Source: Desulfuromonas thiophila (GTDB taxonomy: Bacteria; Desulfobacterota; Desulfuromonadia; Desulfuromonadales; Desulfuromonadaceae). Taken from it: a stretch of 41,101 nucleotides of DNA. The notes under the pieces are model-generated. The model had not been told where the DNA came from. It did not search any database and saw nothing but the letters and a program-made list of their open reading frames with translations. The stretch's first letter is position 1. Each line of letters begins with the position of its first letter. The translations under genes and the position numbers were made by a program. Shown one piece after another: positions 34,984 to 41,101 of the stretch. The stretch covers positions 1 to 41,101 of the forward strand of contig NZ_FNAQ01000021.1 in the NCBI RefSeq assembly GCF_900101955.1, in the 5' to 3' direction.

Positions 34984-35020
34984 GAAAAAAACGGAGACAG
35001 GCTCACCAGACCTGTCTCCG
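34984..35020 (-). terminator. Intrinsic terminator between btuB and btuF
   Basis: On the minus strand, two perfect ten-base arms (CGGAGACAGG and CCTGTCTCCG) with a nine-base loop are followed by a run of seven T. It should strongly reduce readthrough from btuB into btuFCD, which would make receptor mRNA more abundant than transporter mRNA. Confidence 0.85.
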
Positions 35021-35042
35021 CCGCGCAATGCCGCAGGCTGGC

Positions 35043-35122
35043 AGGCGGTTGAAAACCAGCCTGCTGGAGCCCCTGAATGGGCGACCAAAATCAATCCTTG
35101 CTCCGTAATGGATCGATTTTGT
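35043..35122. repeat. Intergenic hairpin repeat, copy B
   Basis: This 80-bp stretch matches the reverse complement of 26371-26450 at about 71 positions, including CAGCCTGCTGGAGCCC and GGGCGACCAAAATCAATC. It ends five bases before the btuB stop codon. The end hairpin (GCAGGCTGG at 35034-35042 with CCAGCCTGC) is kept although the bases differ from copy A. Confidence 0.8.
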
Positions 35123-35126
35123 GCTG

Positions 35127-37097
35127 CTAGAAACGCAGCCGCGCACCGCCATAGAACGACTGGCCGGGCGTGGCGTAGCTCCAGGCCTCTTCGTAATCTT
35201 CATCGAACAGGTTGTCGACGCGGCCATAGAGTTCAACAACCTCGGTCAGCTGATAGCTGGCCGCCAGATTCACCAGCACATAATCATCCAGCGTCGTGAC
35301 CGGCTGGCCGTTGACATCGCGGGCGCTACCAATGGCATCGCGCTCGTCATACCAGTAGCCATCAAGCTGCAGACACAGGGCTGTCAGCGGCTGATACCGC
35401 AGGCCGGCGTGGACCTGCTGCAGCGGCCGCCGCACCAGCCGGCGACCGTCGGGGTCGCGCGTGTCGGTGTAGCTGTAATCCAGCACCAGCTGCCACAGGG
35501 CCGACGGCCGGTAGCGCAGGCCCAGCTCAACCCCCTCGCTTTCGCTTTCACCGGCAAGCTGGTTATAGCCGCCCGGCCAGGGATTGCCGGCGATGACGCG
35601 GCTGTAATCCCAGTCAATCCGATCCTTGAACCGCAGGCGGAACCAACTGGCCGACAGCTGCAGGCGCTCGTCAAACAGCAGCTGGTCGATCCCCAGTTCC
35701 AGGCCACGGCTCTTTTCCGGGTCAAGGTCGCGATTGCCATACTCGGAATACAGCTCGTAGAGCGAAGGCGCGCGCAAACCGACGGCGTAGCTGGCCCGCA
35801 GGGTGGTGCCGGTCGCGGCAATGCGGTAAGCCGGCGCCAGCCGCCAGCTGTACTTGCTGCCGAACCGGTCATGGTCATCAAGCCGCACACCGCTGACCAG
35901 ATCGACACCGTGCCACAGCCACTGGTGCTGCAGCCAGGCACTCAGGGTGGTGGCGTCCTCCTTGCTCTGGGCCGAACTGTCGGCCGTTTCGGTCTGGTGG
36001 CCGATGCCGCCGGTCAGGCTGTGGCCGCCACCCAGCTGGTACTGGCCCTGCCAGCGCCACTCGCGGGTCTCGCCCAGATAATCGTAAAACGGCTGACCGT
36101 CGTTGTCGTAGGCATCACGCTGCTGGCGCGCCTGGCTGAAATCGACATCCGACAGCAGGCGCCCCGCCAGCAGCACGCTGTGCAGATTGACGCGGCCGAA
36201 CAGGCGCTCGGTGTCAATGCGGCTGTGGGTGCGGCCGGTCGGATCGGGCTGATACTGCCAGGTGGTCCAGTCCAGCGCGAAACGGTCGCCGGCGTAGCCG
36301 GCTCCCCAGTCATCCAGATCCATCTGGGCATCACTGTAGTGCACCAGCGCCGTCAGCGCGGTGGACGAACACAGCTGGGCATTGACCTTGCCGCTGAAGC
36401 TGGTGTTGCGCCAGCCATCGTCCTCGCTGGTGTTGCCCCCCTGGGCGATGGCGTTGTTATCGGCGTTGGCCAGGGAATAGCCCTCGCTGTCCAGATGCGA
36501 CAGGGCCAGGGAATAGCCCAACGGCCCGACCGTGCCGCGCACATCGCCCGCCACCTTGCGGCTGTGATAGCTGCCCGCCTCGGCGCTGAGACTGCCCTGG
36601 GTCTGGTCTGTGGCCTGGCGGGTGATGATATTGATGACCCCGGCGCTGGCGTTGCTGCCATACAGCACGCTCATGGGGCCCTTGACCACCTCGATGCGCT
36701 CGATGTTGTCAAGACTCAGGTTGGCCAGATCGGCGCCGCGGTTGGTGTCCGTCGGGTCGTTGACCGCCACGCCATCCAGCAGCACCAGAGTATTCTTCGA
36801 ATCAGCGCCACGCAAAAACACCTTGGTGGTCGTGCCCAGCCCGCCCAGCGGCGAGAGATTGACCCCCGGCACCAGCCGCAGGGCCTCGGCCACCGTCTGC
36901 ACCTGACTGGCGGCGATATCCGCCGCGTTGATCACCGCCACCGACGCGCCGCCAACCTGCTGCACCGCGCTGCTGCTGCGCGTTGCCGTCACCACCAGAT
37001 CCTCAAGGGTCTGCTCCGCCGCAGCCGTGCCGGCCGCCGCGCCACCTGCCAGACCCACCAGCAGCGCCAACGGCGCCGCCTTGCTCCACAACCTCAT
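35127..37097 (-). CDS. btuB: TonB-dependent vitamin B12 receptor
   Basis: A 656-residue outer-membrane receptor. It has a signal peptide ending G-T-A-A-A, then the TonB box E-D-L-V-V-T-A-T-R. The plug (about 40-150) holds V-F-L-R-G-A-D-S-K-N-T-L-V-L-L-D-G-V and G-P-M-S-V-L-Y-G-S-N-A-S-A-G-V-I-N-I-I-T, and the barrel ends in R-L-R-F. The size is close to BtuB, about 600 residues. The cobalamin riboswitch upstream and btuFCD downstream identify the ligand as B12 or a related corrinoid. The ATG at 37097 has GGAGG seven bases upstream. The gene is preceded by a terminator that the riboswitch can control. Confidence 0.93.
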   Translation of the reverse strand: MRLWSKAAPLALLVGLAGGAAAGTAAAEQTLEDLVVTATRSSSAVQQVGGASVAVINAADIAASQVQTVAEALRLVPGVNLSPLGGLGTTTKVFLRGADSKNTLVLLDGVAVNDPTDTNRGADLANLSLDNIERIEVVKGPMSVLYGSNASAGVINIITRQATDQTQGSLSAEAGSYHSRKVAGDVRGTVGPLGYSLALSHLDSEGYSLANADNNAIAQGGNTSEDDGWRNTSFSGKVNAQLCSSTALTALVHYSDAQMDLDDWGAGYAGDRFALDWTTWQYQPDPTGRTHSRIDTERLFGRVNLHSVLLAGRLLSDVDFSQARQQRDAYDNDGQPFYDYLGETREWRWQGQYQLGGGHSLTGGIGHQTETADSSAQSKEDATTLSAWLQHQWLWHGVDLVSGVRLDDHDRFGSKYSWRLAPAYRIAATGTTLRASYAVGLRAPSLYELYSEYGNRDLDPEKSRGLELGIDQLLFDERLQLSASWFRLRFKDRIDWDYSRVIAGNPWPGGYNQLAGESESEGVELGLRYRPSALWQLVLDYSYTDTRDPDGRRLVRRPLQQVHAGLRYQPLTALCLQLDGYWYDERDAIGSARDVNGQPVTTLDDYVLVNLAASYQLTEVVELYGRVDNLFDEDYEEAWSYATPGQSFYGGARLRF

Positions 37098-37130
37098 GTT
37101 CCGCCTCCAGAACGCCTGCGTCCGGGGCGC

Positions 37131-37170
37131 AAAAAACCCCGAACCGATAGTGAAAAATCGATTCGGGGTT
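37131..37170 (-). terminator. Terminator in the btuB leader (riboswitch expression platform)
   Basis: On the minus strand AACCCCGAATCGAT pairs with ATCGGTTCGGGGTT (one mismatch), followed by T6 (37136-37131). It lies between the riboswitch and the btuB start, so B12 binding would be expected to favour this hairpin and stop transcription. A second small stem (GTCTTCG with CGAAGAC, 37199-37215) lies between aptamer and terminator and may take part in switching. Confidence 0.85.
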
Positions 37171-37228
37171 GTCCCATTCTGCCCACAAATCGCCGTCCGT
37201 CTTCGCCACGAAGACCAACTAACAAGGG

Positions 37229-37388
37229 TTCAGGCAGGTCTTCTGACTCCCGGCTCAGCCGTCCGCCGCGCCTTCCCGGCAAAAGCCAGTGGCCTGAAGC
37301 AGCGTTCGTCCCCGGTTACAGCGGCGGGCCCGTTCCTGATTTGCACAGGATTCCCGTTTTAAGCTCGCAGGCGAGCACCTGAAACCAT
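37229..37388 (-). ncRNA. Cobalamin riboswitch
   Basis: Read on the minus strand, the leader shows the conserved elements of the AdoCbl-type aptamer in order: a GGTGC near the 5' end; GGGAATC followed by GTGCAAATC; GCCGCTGTAACCGG (the B12 box region); CCACTGG; GGGAAGGC; and the closing GAGTCAGAAGACCTGCCTG. It starts within a few bases of the predicted transcription start and is followed by a terminator and btuB, the standard layout for transcriptional repression by B12. The boundaries are approximate. Confidence 0.96.
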
Positions 37389-37397
37389 CTGGCGCGC

Positions 37398-37426
37398 ACC
37401 ATAGAAAGTCGGCCCGCGGCTGTCAA
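37398..37426 (-). promoter_or_regulatory. Promoter of the btu operon
   Basis: On the minus strand TTGACA (37426-37421), 17 bases, then TATGGT (37403-37398). Transcription would start near 37391, directly at the 5' edge of the riboswitch. Confidence 0.8.
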
Positions 37427-37501
37427 GGCCAAAGACCGGACAAGCCGTGCAACCGCGTTTTTTGCGTTGTATCGCCGCCAACCTTCGGCTAGGGTAGATG
37501 C

Positions 37502-37568
37502 CATGCTGCTTTGACCAGAGGGTCAAAACATTTCACCCCGTGATCCCCCTCCTTCACGGGGTCTTTTT
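37502..37568 (+). ncRNA. Candidate small RNA upstream of the btu promoter
   Basis: A plus-strand transcription unit of about 67 nt seems possible. It has a -35-like TTGTAT (37467-37472), a 17-base spacer, a -10-like TAGGGT (37490-37495), and a small stem TTGACC/GGTCAA (37511-37526). A strong terminator hairpin CCCCGTGA/TCACGGGG (37536-37561) is followed by TCTTTTT. No plus-strand gene precedes this terminator, and its T-run is on the wrong side to serve the minus-strand pyrophosphatase gene. The terminator loop contains CCCCCTCCT, complementary to Shine-Dalgarno sequences. The promoter is only a moderate match. Confidence 0.4.
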
Positions 37569-37574
37569 ATTCCA

Positions 37575-39233
37575 TCAGACCGGCGGCGCCAGCACCTTCA
37601 GCAGATGCGGCAGCAGCTGCTTCTTGCGCGACAGCACCCCTTTCAACTCATACAGCCCATCCTCCAGTTGGGGATAGCCCATCGCAAAAGGCAGCGTGCT
37701 GTCGTGCGACACCAGCAGCAGACTGTCGCCAGCCACAATATCCGTCACCAGCAATCCGGTCAGGGCCAGATCCCGCTGCTGCCGCAGCCGTTCCAGCTGC
37801 GCCGCCAGCTCGCCCTTGAGACTGTGAAATTCGTGAAAGCCGACCACCTCCACCTGACCGATGCCGAAACGGCCGCCGCCAGCCTCGAACTGTTTGAAAT
37901 CCGACAGCACCACCTGCTCCAGGCTGCTGTAGGCACTCATGGCGCTGGTAGCACTGAAGATACGCTGACCGAACTCCTGCGGATCGAGCCCGCTGCAGCG
38001 CCCCAGCCAGTCGGCCATGTCGCGGTCGATGGCCGTCGCCGTCGGTGACTTCAGCAGCACCGTATCCGACAGCAGCCCCGCCAGCATCAGCCCGGCAATG
38101 GCCGGCTCCGGCGTCAGAGCAGCCTGCTGGTACAGCGTCGCCACCAGGGTACAGGTACTGCCAAGCGGCTGATTGATGAAACGGATGGGTTTTTCCGTCT
38201 GCAGACTGCCCAGCCGGTGATGGTCGATGATTTCGAGAATCTCCACCTTGTCCGCCCCCGCCACCGCCTGACCCAGCTCATTGTGATCCACCAAAATCAG
38301 CTTACGGCGCGATGGCTGCAGCAGATTGCTCTTGGTCACCACCGCCAGCAGACTGCCATCATCATTGAGCACCGCCGCCCCCGGCACATCGCTGTGCAGC
38401 AGCGCCGCGCGCAGCTGCTCAATGCGGTCCTGCGGCCGCAGACTGGCAAACTCCGTCTGCGCCAGCGCCCCCACCGGCGTCGCCAGCCGGGTCAGCCAGG
38501 TACTGGTGGCCGTATCGAAGGCCGTCGACAGCACCGTCACCTGCTGGCGCCGCGCCAGCTCCAGAATCTCCTCCGGCACCGGCAGCGACCCCACCACCAC
38601 CAGCACCCGCACGCCGTTTTCCACCGCCACCCGCAGAATCTCGCTGCGGTCGGCGGCAATCAACACCATGCGCCGCATGTCCTGATTGTGCATCTTGTCG
38701 GCAAAGGTCGGCGCCGACATGGCCGCCACATACAGGTTCAGATCCTCCAGCCGGTCGGCATCCACCGCATGCAGCGCCGTCGCCTTCAGACAGCGGCAGA
38801 TCGACGCCGGCGAAGCGTACACCCGGCGCAGTTCCCTCTCCTGGCTCGGCACCAGAAAACGTTCCGACACCTTCTTCAGATACAGCATGCCCAGCGGCCG
38901 CTGGCGCTCGTCCACCACCGGCAGCAGCCGGATATTGTGCAGATGAAACAGCTCCAGCGCCCGTGACAAAGGCGCATCGGCGGCAATACTCACCGGCGGC
39001 TGATCCGACAGCACATCGCGGATACGCGGCACCACATCGGCCAACAGCTGCGGTTGCGGCACCGCCAGCTCCTGCAGAATGAACTCCGTCTGACGGTTGA
39101 GATTACCGGCCCGCGCCGGTCGCACCGACTCCAGCCCCTGCAGCTGCCGCAACCGGGCATAGGCAATGGCACTGCAGATGGAATCGGTATCGGGATTCAC
39201 ATGACCAATGACAAAGATTTCCTCCTGCGCCAT
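37575..39233 (-). CDS. ppaC: Manganese-dependent inorganic pyrophosphatase with CBS and DRTGG domains
   Basis: A 552-residue family-II pyrophosphatase that hydrolyses PPi to phosphate in the cytoplasm. The DHH catalytic domain has G-H-V-N-P-D-T-D-S (H11, D15, D17) and I-I-D-H-H. It is split by a regulatory insert: a CBS domain (about 70-130), a DRTGG-like domain (about 180-270) and a second CBS domain ending in V-V-T-K-S-N-L. The DHHA2 domain closes the protein with G-V-L-S-R-K-K-Q-L-L-P, the substrate-binding S-R-K-K motif. CBS-containing forms are regulated by adenine nucleotides. The length fits the CBS/DRTGG subfamily. The ATG at 39233 has GGAGGAG six bases upstream. Confidence 0.95.
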   Translation of the reverse strand: MAQEEIFVIGHVNPDTDSICSAIAYARLRQLQGLESVRPARAGNLNRQTEFILQELAVPQPQLLADVVPRIRDVLSDQPPVSIAADAPLSRALELFHLHNIRLLPVVDERQRPLGMLYLKKVSERFLVPSQERELRRVYASPASICRCLKATALHAVDADRLEDLNLYVAAMSAPTFADKMHNQDMRRMVLIAADRSEILRVAVENGVRVLVVVGSLPVPEEILELARRQQVTVLSTAFDTATSTWLTRLATPVGALAQTEFASLRPQDRIEQLRAALLHSDVPGAAVLNDDGSLLAVVTKSNLLQPSRRKLILVDHNELGQAVAGADKVEILEIIDHHRLGSLQTEKPIRFINQPLGSTCTLVATLYQQAALTPEPAIAGLMLAGLLSDTVLLKSPTATAIDRDMADWLGRCSGLDPQEFGQRIFSATSAMSAYSSLEQVVLSDFKQFEAGGGRFGIGQVEVVGFHEFHSLKGELAAQLERLRQQRDLALTGLLVTDIVAGDSLLLVSHDSTLPFAMGYPQLEDGLYELKGVLSRKKQLLPHLLKVLAPPV

Positions 39234-39728
39234 CCAACTCCTCCTGTGGGGTCAAAAGCAGAACCTTCGCGGCCCAGGCCGCCATGCGCCGCCCATGGTA
39301 ACCGCAGACGGCCCAAAAAGCCACGGCGAGTGCAAGCGCAGGCCAGTGATTTCCTCCTATGTGGCCGGGCGAACGCTGCTGCCGAAAAGACGCACGTAAC
39401 AAACGATTCATTGACAATAGGCCGGCTCTGTACGATAAGCGTAAGGATAACCTTTCATCACCTAACGAGCCTGATCTAATAATTTCAGCTGCGGATTTGG
39501 ACAGAACCTTGGCAAATTAAACAAGGGTGGCAAGGGTGTCAGCAGCCCTTTGGATGGACTTTGACCCGGTATAGGCAGATCTGTCTATCCCGGTGATGGT
39601 AATGAATATGGCGATCGTAACATGTTAGAATATATGACGAAGATGGATTTGTTGGCATTTTGATGGGAAATCATAGACAGCTTGGGCTTTCTGTGTTTTC
39701 TGTTTTATACAGAACTGTCTATTTATTG
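39234..39728 (+). promoter_or_regulatory. 495-bp region before the cassette array: promoters and inverted repeats, no integrase
   Basis: No gene is supported here, and in particular no integron integrase, although this is where intI would normally lie. Three promoter-like sites face the cassettes: TTGACA-17-GATAAG (39411-39439), TTGACC at 39561 with a poor -10, and TTGGGC-18-TATACA (39682-39711), about 17 bp from the first cassette. A near-perfect 28-bp dyad (39566-39593, half-site ATAG-G-CAG/CTGTCTAT) and a wider pair ATAGACAG (39673-39680) / CTGTCTAT (39715-39722) share one motif. An AAC at 39713-39715 faces the GTT at 39728, as in the simple site of attI. Confidence 0.45.
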
Positions 39729-39746
39729 TTAGCTTTCGGACCTCCC

Positions 39747-40226
39747 ATGAGCATATTCTCCGACATAAAGGCATTTGATTCGAAGGGCCTTCTCTCGCTG
39801 GCAGCAGCATGCTTGGGGCTTGTTGTACCTGGCTTCCTCACGCTTTACGTATTTGATAGGCAGGTCTTTCTCGAAGCGGACGTTGTTAAGCTGGTTATCC
39901 TATCAGCGTCAATCGCATCTCCGTCGTTCGTAGCACTATTCGCTACGACATTAATTGGAGAGCGCGTTTTCACTCAGTTGCATCCTCAAACGGCAGGCCG
40001 CTTCGGCGGATTCAAAGAATGGCTCGTTACGCATTCGTTCTCAAATTCAACCATATTCTTCACAGCTTTCCTGATTTATTTCGTAGCCCAGCTCTCGTTC
40101 CGGGGTTTCGTTGGCTGGATAATAGGTCTTCTGTTGGTATATGTGGGCTTCGAGTTTTATCGCCTTGTCCTTCTTGCCAAGGGACAAGCAAAGCCTCACT
40201 TTGAAGATCCAAGCGATGAGAGCTAA
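39747..40226 (+). CDS. Cassette 1: small four-helix membrane protein, unknown function
   Basis: A 159-residue protein with four hydrophobic segments at about 14-36, 47-70, 101-117 and 120-143, and a short acidic tail ending D-P-S-D-E-S. It is not recognised. The ATG at 39747 is chosen because it is the first start inside the cassette (boundary at 39729); there is no Shine-Dalgarno before it. The frame is open upstream through the recombination junction to an ATG at 39663, so translation could also enter from a short leader ORF, as known for the ORF-11 of class 1 attI. The stop codon lies inside the attC inverse core (AGCTAAC), the usual compact cassette layout. Confidence 0.75.
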   Translation: MSIFSDIKAFDSKGLLSLAAACLGLVVPGFLTLYVFDRQVFLEADVVKLVILSASIASPSFVALFATTLIGERVFTQLHPQTAGRFGGFKEWLVTHSFSNSTIFFTAFLIYFVAQLSFRGFVGWIIGLLLVYVGFEFYRLVLLAKGQAKPHFEDPSDES

Positions 40227-40293
40227 CCAAGGGCTCCAGCGGATTTGCTCCACGCTGCGCGCTCCGCAAACGCGCTGAGCCCAAACGTTGGGC
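40221..40293 (+). other. attC site of cassette 1
   Basis: A 73-bp site bounded by AGCTAAC (40221-40227) and GTTGGGC (40287-40293). Inside, GGGCTC-C-AGCG pairs with CGCTGAGCCC, leaving one extrahelical C on the 5' arm, and TTTGC pairs with GCAAA nearer the apex. An unpaired base in one arm is the feature that directs strand choice by IntI. The outer cores do not pair fully because TTGGGC belongs to the next cassette. Confidence 0.88.
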
Positions 40294-40308
40294 GTCAAGG
40301 AGAAAGCT

Positions 40309-40752
40309 GTGCCAATAACTGAGGAACAGATGAACGCGATTGACGAATTTTTCGCAGCTGCGGAACGCCTTAAAGCGCTTGGGATTATTCGCTCGGACCG
40401 TTATCTCGGAGACATCGCAGAATTTATTGCCAAGACTCAACTTGGAATGACCATGGCAGCAAGCTGCCGAGAACCCGGCCATGATGGGCATATTGATGGC
40501 AAAAGAGTTCAAGTCAAATTCAATGGTGGCACGAGTATCACGATAGACGTTGGCAATCCGGCCACTTACGACGAGTTAATTGTGATCCTCGGTCCCAATA
40601 GCGTAATGCGAGCCCCCGACTTACCCGAACCCTATGTGATTTATCAAATTCCGAGCGAAATCGTCAAACAAAAGTCCCCGCATAGGGACGGTAAGCTCCG
40701 CTTGGCTAAGGGCGATCTGCCCGCCCAATGTCGTGTTCAGCCATCGGCATGA
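40309..40752 (+). CDS. Cassette 2: protein with PD-(D/E)XK-like residue pattern
   Basis: A 147-residue cytoplasmic protein. A helical N-terminus (about 5-25) is followed by R-S-D-R-Y-L-G-D-I-A-E-F (E38), G-H-D-G (D59) and V-Q-V-K (Q68, K70). The spacing E, D, Q-x-K on consecutive strands resembles the active site of PD-(D/E)XK nucleases. Two further strands (D-E-L-I-V-I-L-G-P-N-S and Y-V-I-Y-Q-I) follow. I recall similar uncharacterised proteins in cassettes and mobile DNA but cannot name the family with certainty. The start is the GTG at 40309 with AAGGAG seven bases upstream; the TTG at 40288 is the cassette edge. Nuclease activity is inference. Confidence 0.75.
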   Translation: MPITEEQMNAIDEFFAAAERLKALGIIRSDRYLGDIAEFIAKTQLGMTMAASCREPGHDGHIDGKRVQVKFNGGTSITIDVGNPATYDELIVILGPNSVMRAPDLPEPYVIYQIPSEIVKQKSPHRDGKLRLAKGDLPAQCRVQPSA

Positions 40753-40753
40753 C

Positions 40754-40820
40754 GCCCAACAAATCATTCCACCGGACCTGCGCGAAAAGCCTCGCAGTCC
40801 GGTGAATTCAGACGTTATGT
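40754..40820 (+). other. attC site of cassette 2
   Basis: A 67-bp site from GCCCAAC (40754-40760) to GTTATGT (40814-40820), starting one base after the stop codon of the cassette 2 gene. ACCGGAC-C-TGCG pairs with CGCAGTCCGGT, again with one extra C on the 5' arm. It has the same architecture as the first attC but a different stem sequence, as expected for cassettes of separate origin. Confidence 0.88.
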
Positions 40821-40835
40821 ATCAAAGGAGAAAAT

Positions 40836-40937
40836 ATGAAATTTGAAGGCCCACCAGAGGATCTGGAGACAATAATTTCCGCTATCGGAAGAAAAATTGG
40901 AGCGGCGCCGGTTTTCTTGGACACTGATTTGGGGTAA
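40836..40937 (+). pseudogene. Cassette 3 gene, cut by the IS3-like element
   Basis: The ATG at 40836 is preceded by AAAGGAG at a good distance and lies 21 bp inside cassette 3. The frame codes about 27 residues (M-K-F-E-G-P-P-E-D-L, then I-I-S-A-I-G-R-K-I-G-A-A-P-V-F) before the likely IS border at 40918. It then reads six more codons in IS sequence to a TAA. The start of a normal cassette gene is kept and the rest is lost or lies beyond the element. The product is not recognisable. Confidence 0.6.
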
Positions 40938-41101
40938 TGTCCCCGTGTCCAAGGAGATTAACAATGACCAAACAGAACCAGAACGAAACCGTCACAGGAC
41001 CGTTGGCCGAGGGGCAGCGCTGGAGTGCCGCCCGCAAGCGTGAAGTGGTCCTACGTCTGCTGCGGGGCGAATCCGTTGATGCGCTATCCCGCGAACTGAG
41101 C
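40918..41101 (+). mobile_element. Left end of an IS3-like insertion sequence
   Basis: The border is placed at TGGACACTGATTT (40918), a sequence resembling ends of IS elements that begin TGGACAC. It forms a hairpin with GTGTCCA (40945-40951), with GGGG/CCCC inside. The transposase gene follows at 40964. The right end is beyond the window, so the inverted repeat and target duplication cannot be checked. Confidence 0.6.
40964..41101 (+). CDS. Transposase orfA-like protein, N-terminal part (3' cut by window)
   Basis: The ATG at 40964 has AAGGAG about eight bases upstream, and the frame stays open to the window end (46 codons). R-W-S-A-A-R-K-R-E-V-V-L-R-L-L-R-G-E-S and D-A-L-S-R-E-L-S form the helix-turn-helix start typical of IS3-family OrfA proteins, which bind the IS ends. 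Completeness cannot be judged. Confidence 0.75.
   Translation, partial: MTKQNQNETVTGPLAEGQRWSAARKREVVLRLLRGESVDALSRELS

Larger units (their letters stand above)
39729..40917 (+). mobile_element. Integron gene-cassette array (two complete cassettes, one truncated)
   Basis: Three junctions with GTT core sites are seen: 39728 (GTTAGCT), 40287 (GTTGGGC) and 40814 (GTTATGT). Cassette 1 is 39729-40287 (559 bp), cassette 2 is 40288-40814 (527 bp), and cassette 3 starts at 40815 and is interrupted near 40918. The 5' core of cassette 1 (GTTAGCT) is the exact complement of its own 3' inverse core (AGCTAAC), and the 5' core of cassette 2 (GTTGGGC) is the exact complement of its own GCCCAAC. This is what excised circular cassettes require. 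All genes point the same way, and base composition is clearly lower in GC than the neighbouring chromosome. No integrase is in the window. Confidence 0.85.

Noticed and set aside
35121-37382. Plus-strand 753-codon open frame opposite btuB
   Set aside because: It is antisense to a clear TonB receptor, runs through the riboswitch, and has the Gln/Ala/Val-rich composition of a GC-rich shadow frame.
37536-37568. Hairpin as terminator of ppaC
   Set aside because: On the minus strand no T-run follows the hairpin; the T-run is on the plus-strand side.
39624-39630. GTTAGAA as an additional cassette junction
   Set aside because: No inverse core or stem lies upstream, whereas GTTAGCT at 39728 is the exact complement of the cassette 1 inverse core.

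Overview
The window is a GC-rich bacterial chromosome segment with a lower-GC, mobile-element-marked stretch at each end. Gene content (AcnB-type aconitase, Uup-type ABC-F, HrpB, a cobalamin riboswitch with BtuBFCD, a CBS/DRTGG family-II pyrophosphatase) and two TonB-dependent receptors show a Gram-negative. A dispersed intergenic hairpin repeat and the overall gene style suggest Desulfuromonadales (Pelobacter/Desulfuromonas-like Desulfobacterota). That placement is inference, because no rRNA or tRNA is present.

Layout. (1) 1-9557: the 3' end of an ISL3-like transposase runs straight into a giant 9.3-kb RTX gene with a class-3 lipase domain. The insertion appears to have removed the first few codons and the 5' signals of the RTX gene. 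(2) 9758-14192, minus strand: one transcription unit reading AIM24/GYF protein, two secreted proteins, a lipoprotein, and a parvulin. The three exported proteins look like distant CsgG/FlgT/LpoB-type envelope proteins. (3) 14207-21454, minus: hrpB, acnB (own promoter with an overlapping operator-like dyad and a strong terminator) and uup. (4) 21487-26298, plus: a hybrid histidine kinase translationally coupled to a membrane-anchored LVIVD-type beta-propeller protein. (5) 26300-29683: a three-hairpin repeat, an orphan TonB-dependent receptor, and a divergent beta-carbonic anhydrase. (6) 29697-31591, minus: a DUF3108-like periplasmic protein overlapping an MFS permease. (7) 31798-37426: an ArsR-type regulator, convergent with the B12 uptake operon. 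The operon reads promoter, cobalamin riboswitch, terminator, btuB, internal terminator, btuF-btuC-btuD with ATGA overlaps. (8) 37502-39233: a possible small RNA and the pyrophosphatase. (9) 39411-41101: an integron gene-cassette array without a visible integrase. It has two complete cassettes with attC sites and a third cut by an IS3-like element that runs off the window.

How the parts work together. BtuB, BtuF, BtuC and BtuD form a vitamin B12 importer that is switched off by B12 through the riboswitch. The AIM24-to-PpiC operon looks like an uncharacterised cell-envelope module. The kinase and propeller pair is probably one sensory unit. The cassette array carries a small four-helix membrane protein and a protein with a PD-(D/E)XK-like residue pattern. 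The cassette ends can be reconstructed exactly: the 5' end of each complete cassette is the reverse complement of its own 3' core site. The array and the operon of three CsgG/FlgT-like proteins are the most promising places for undescribed biology.
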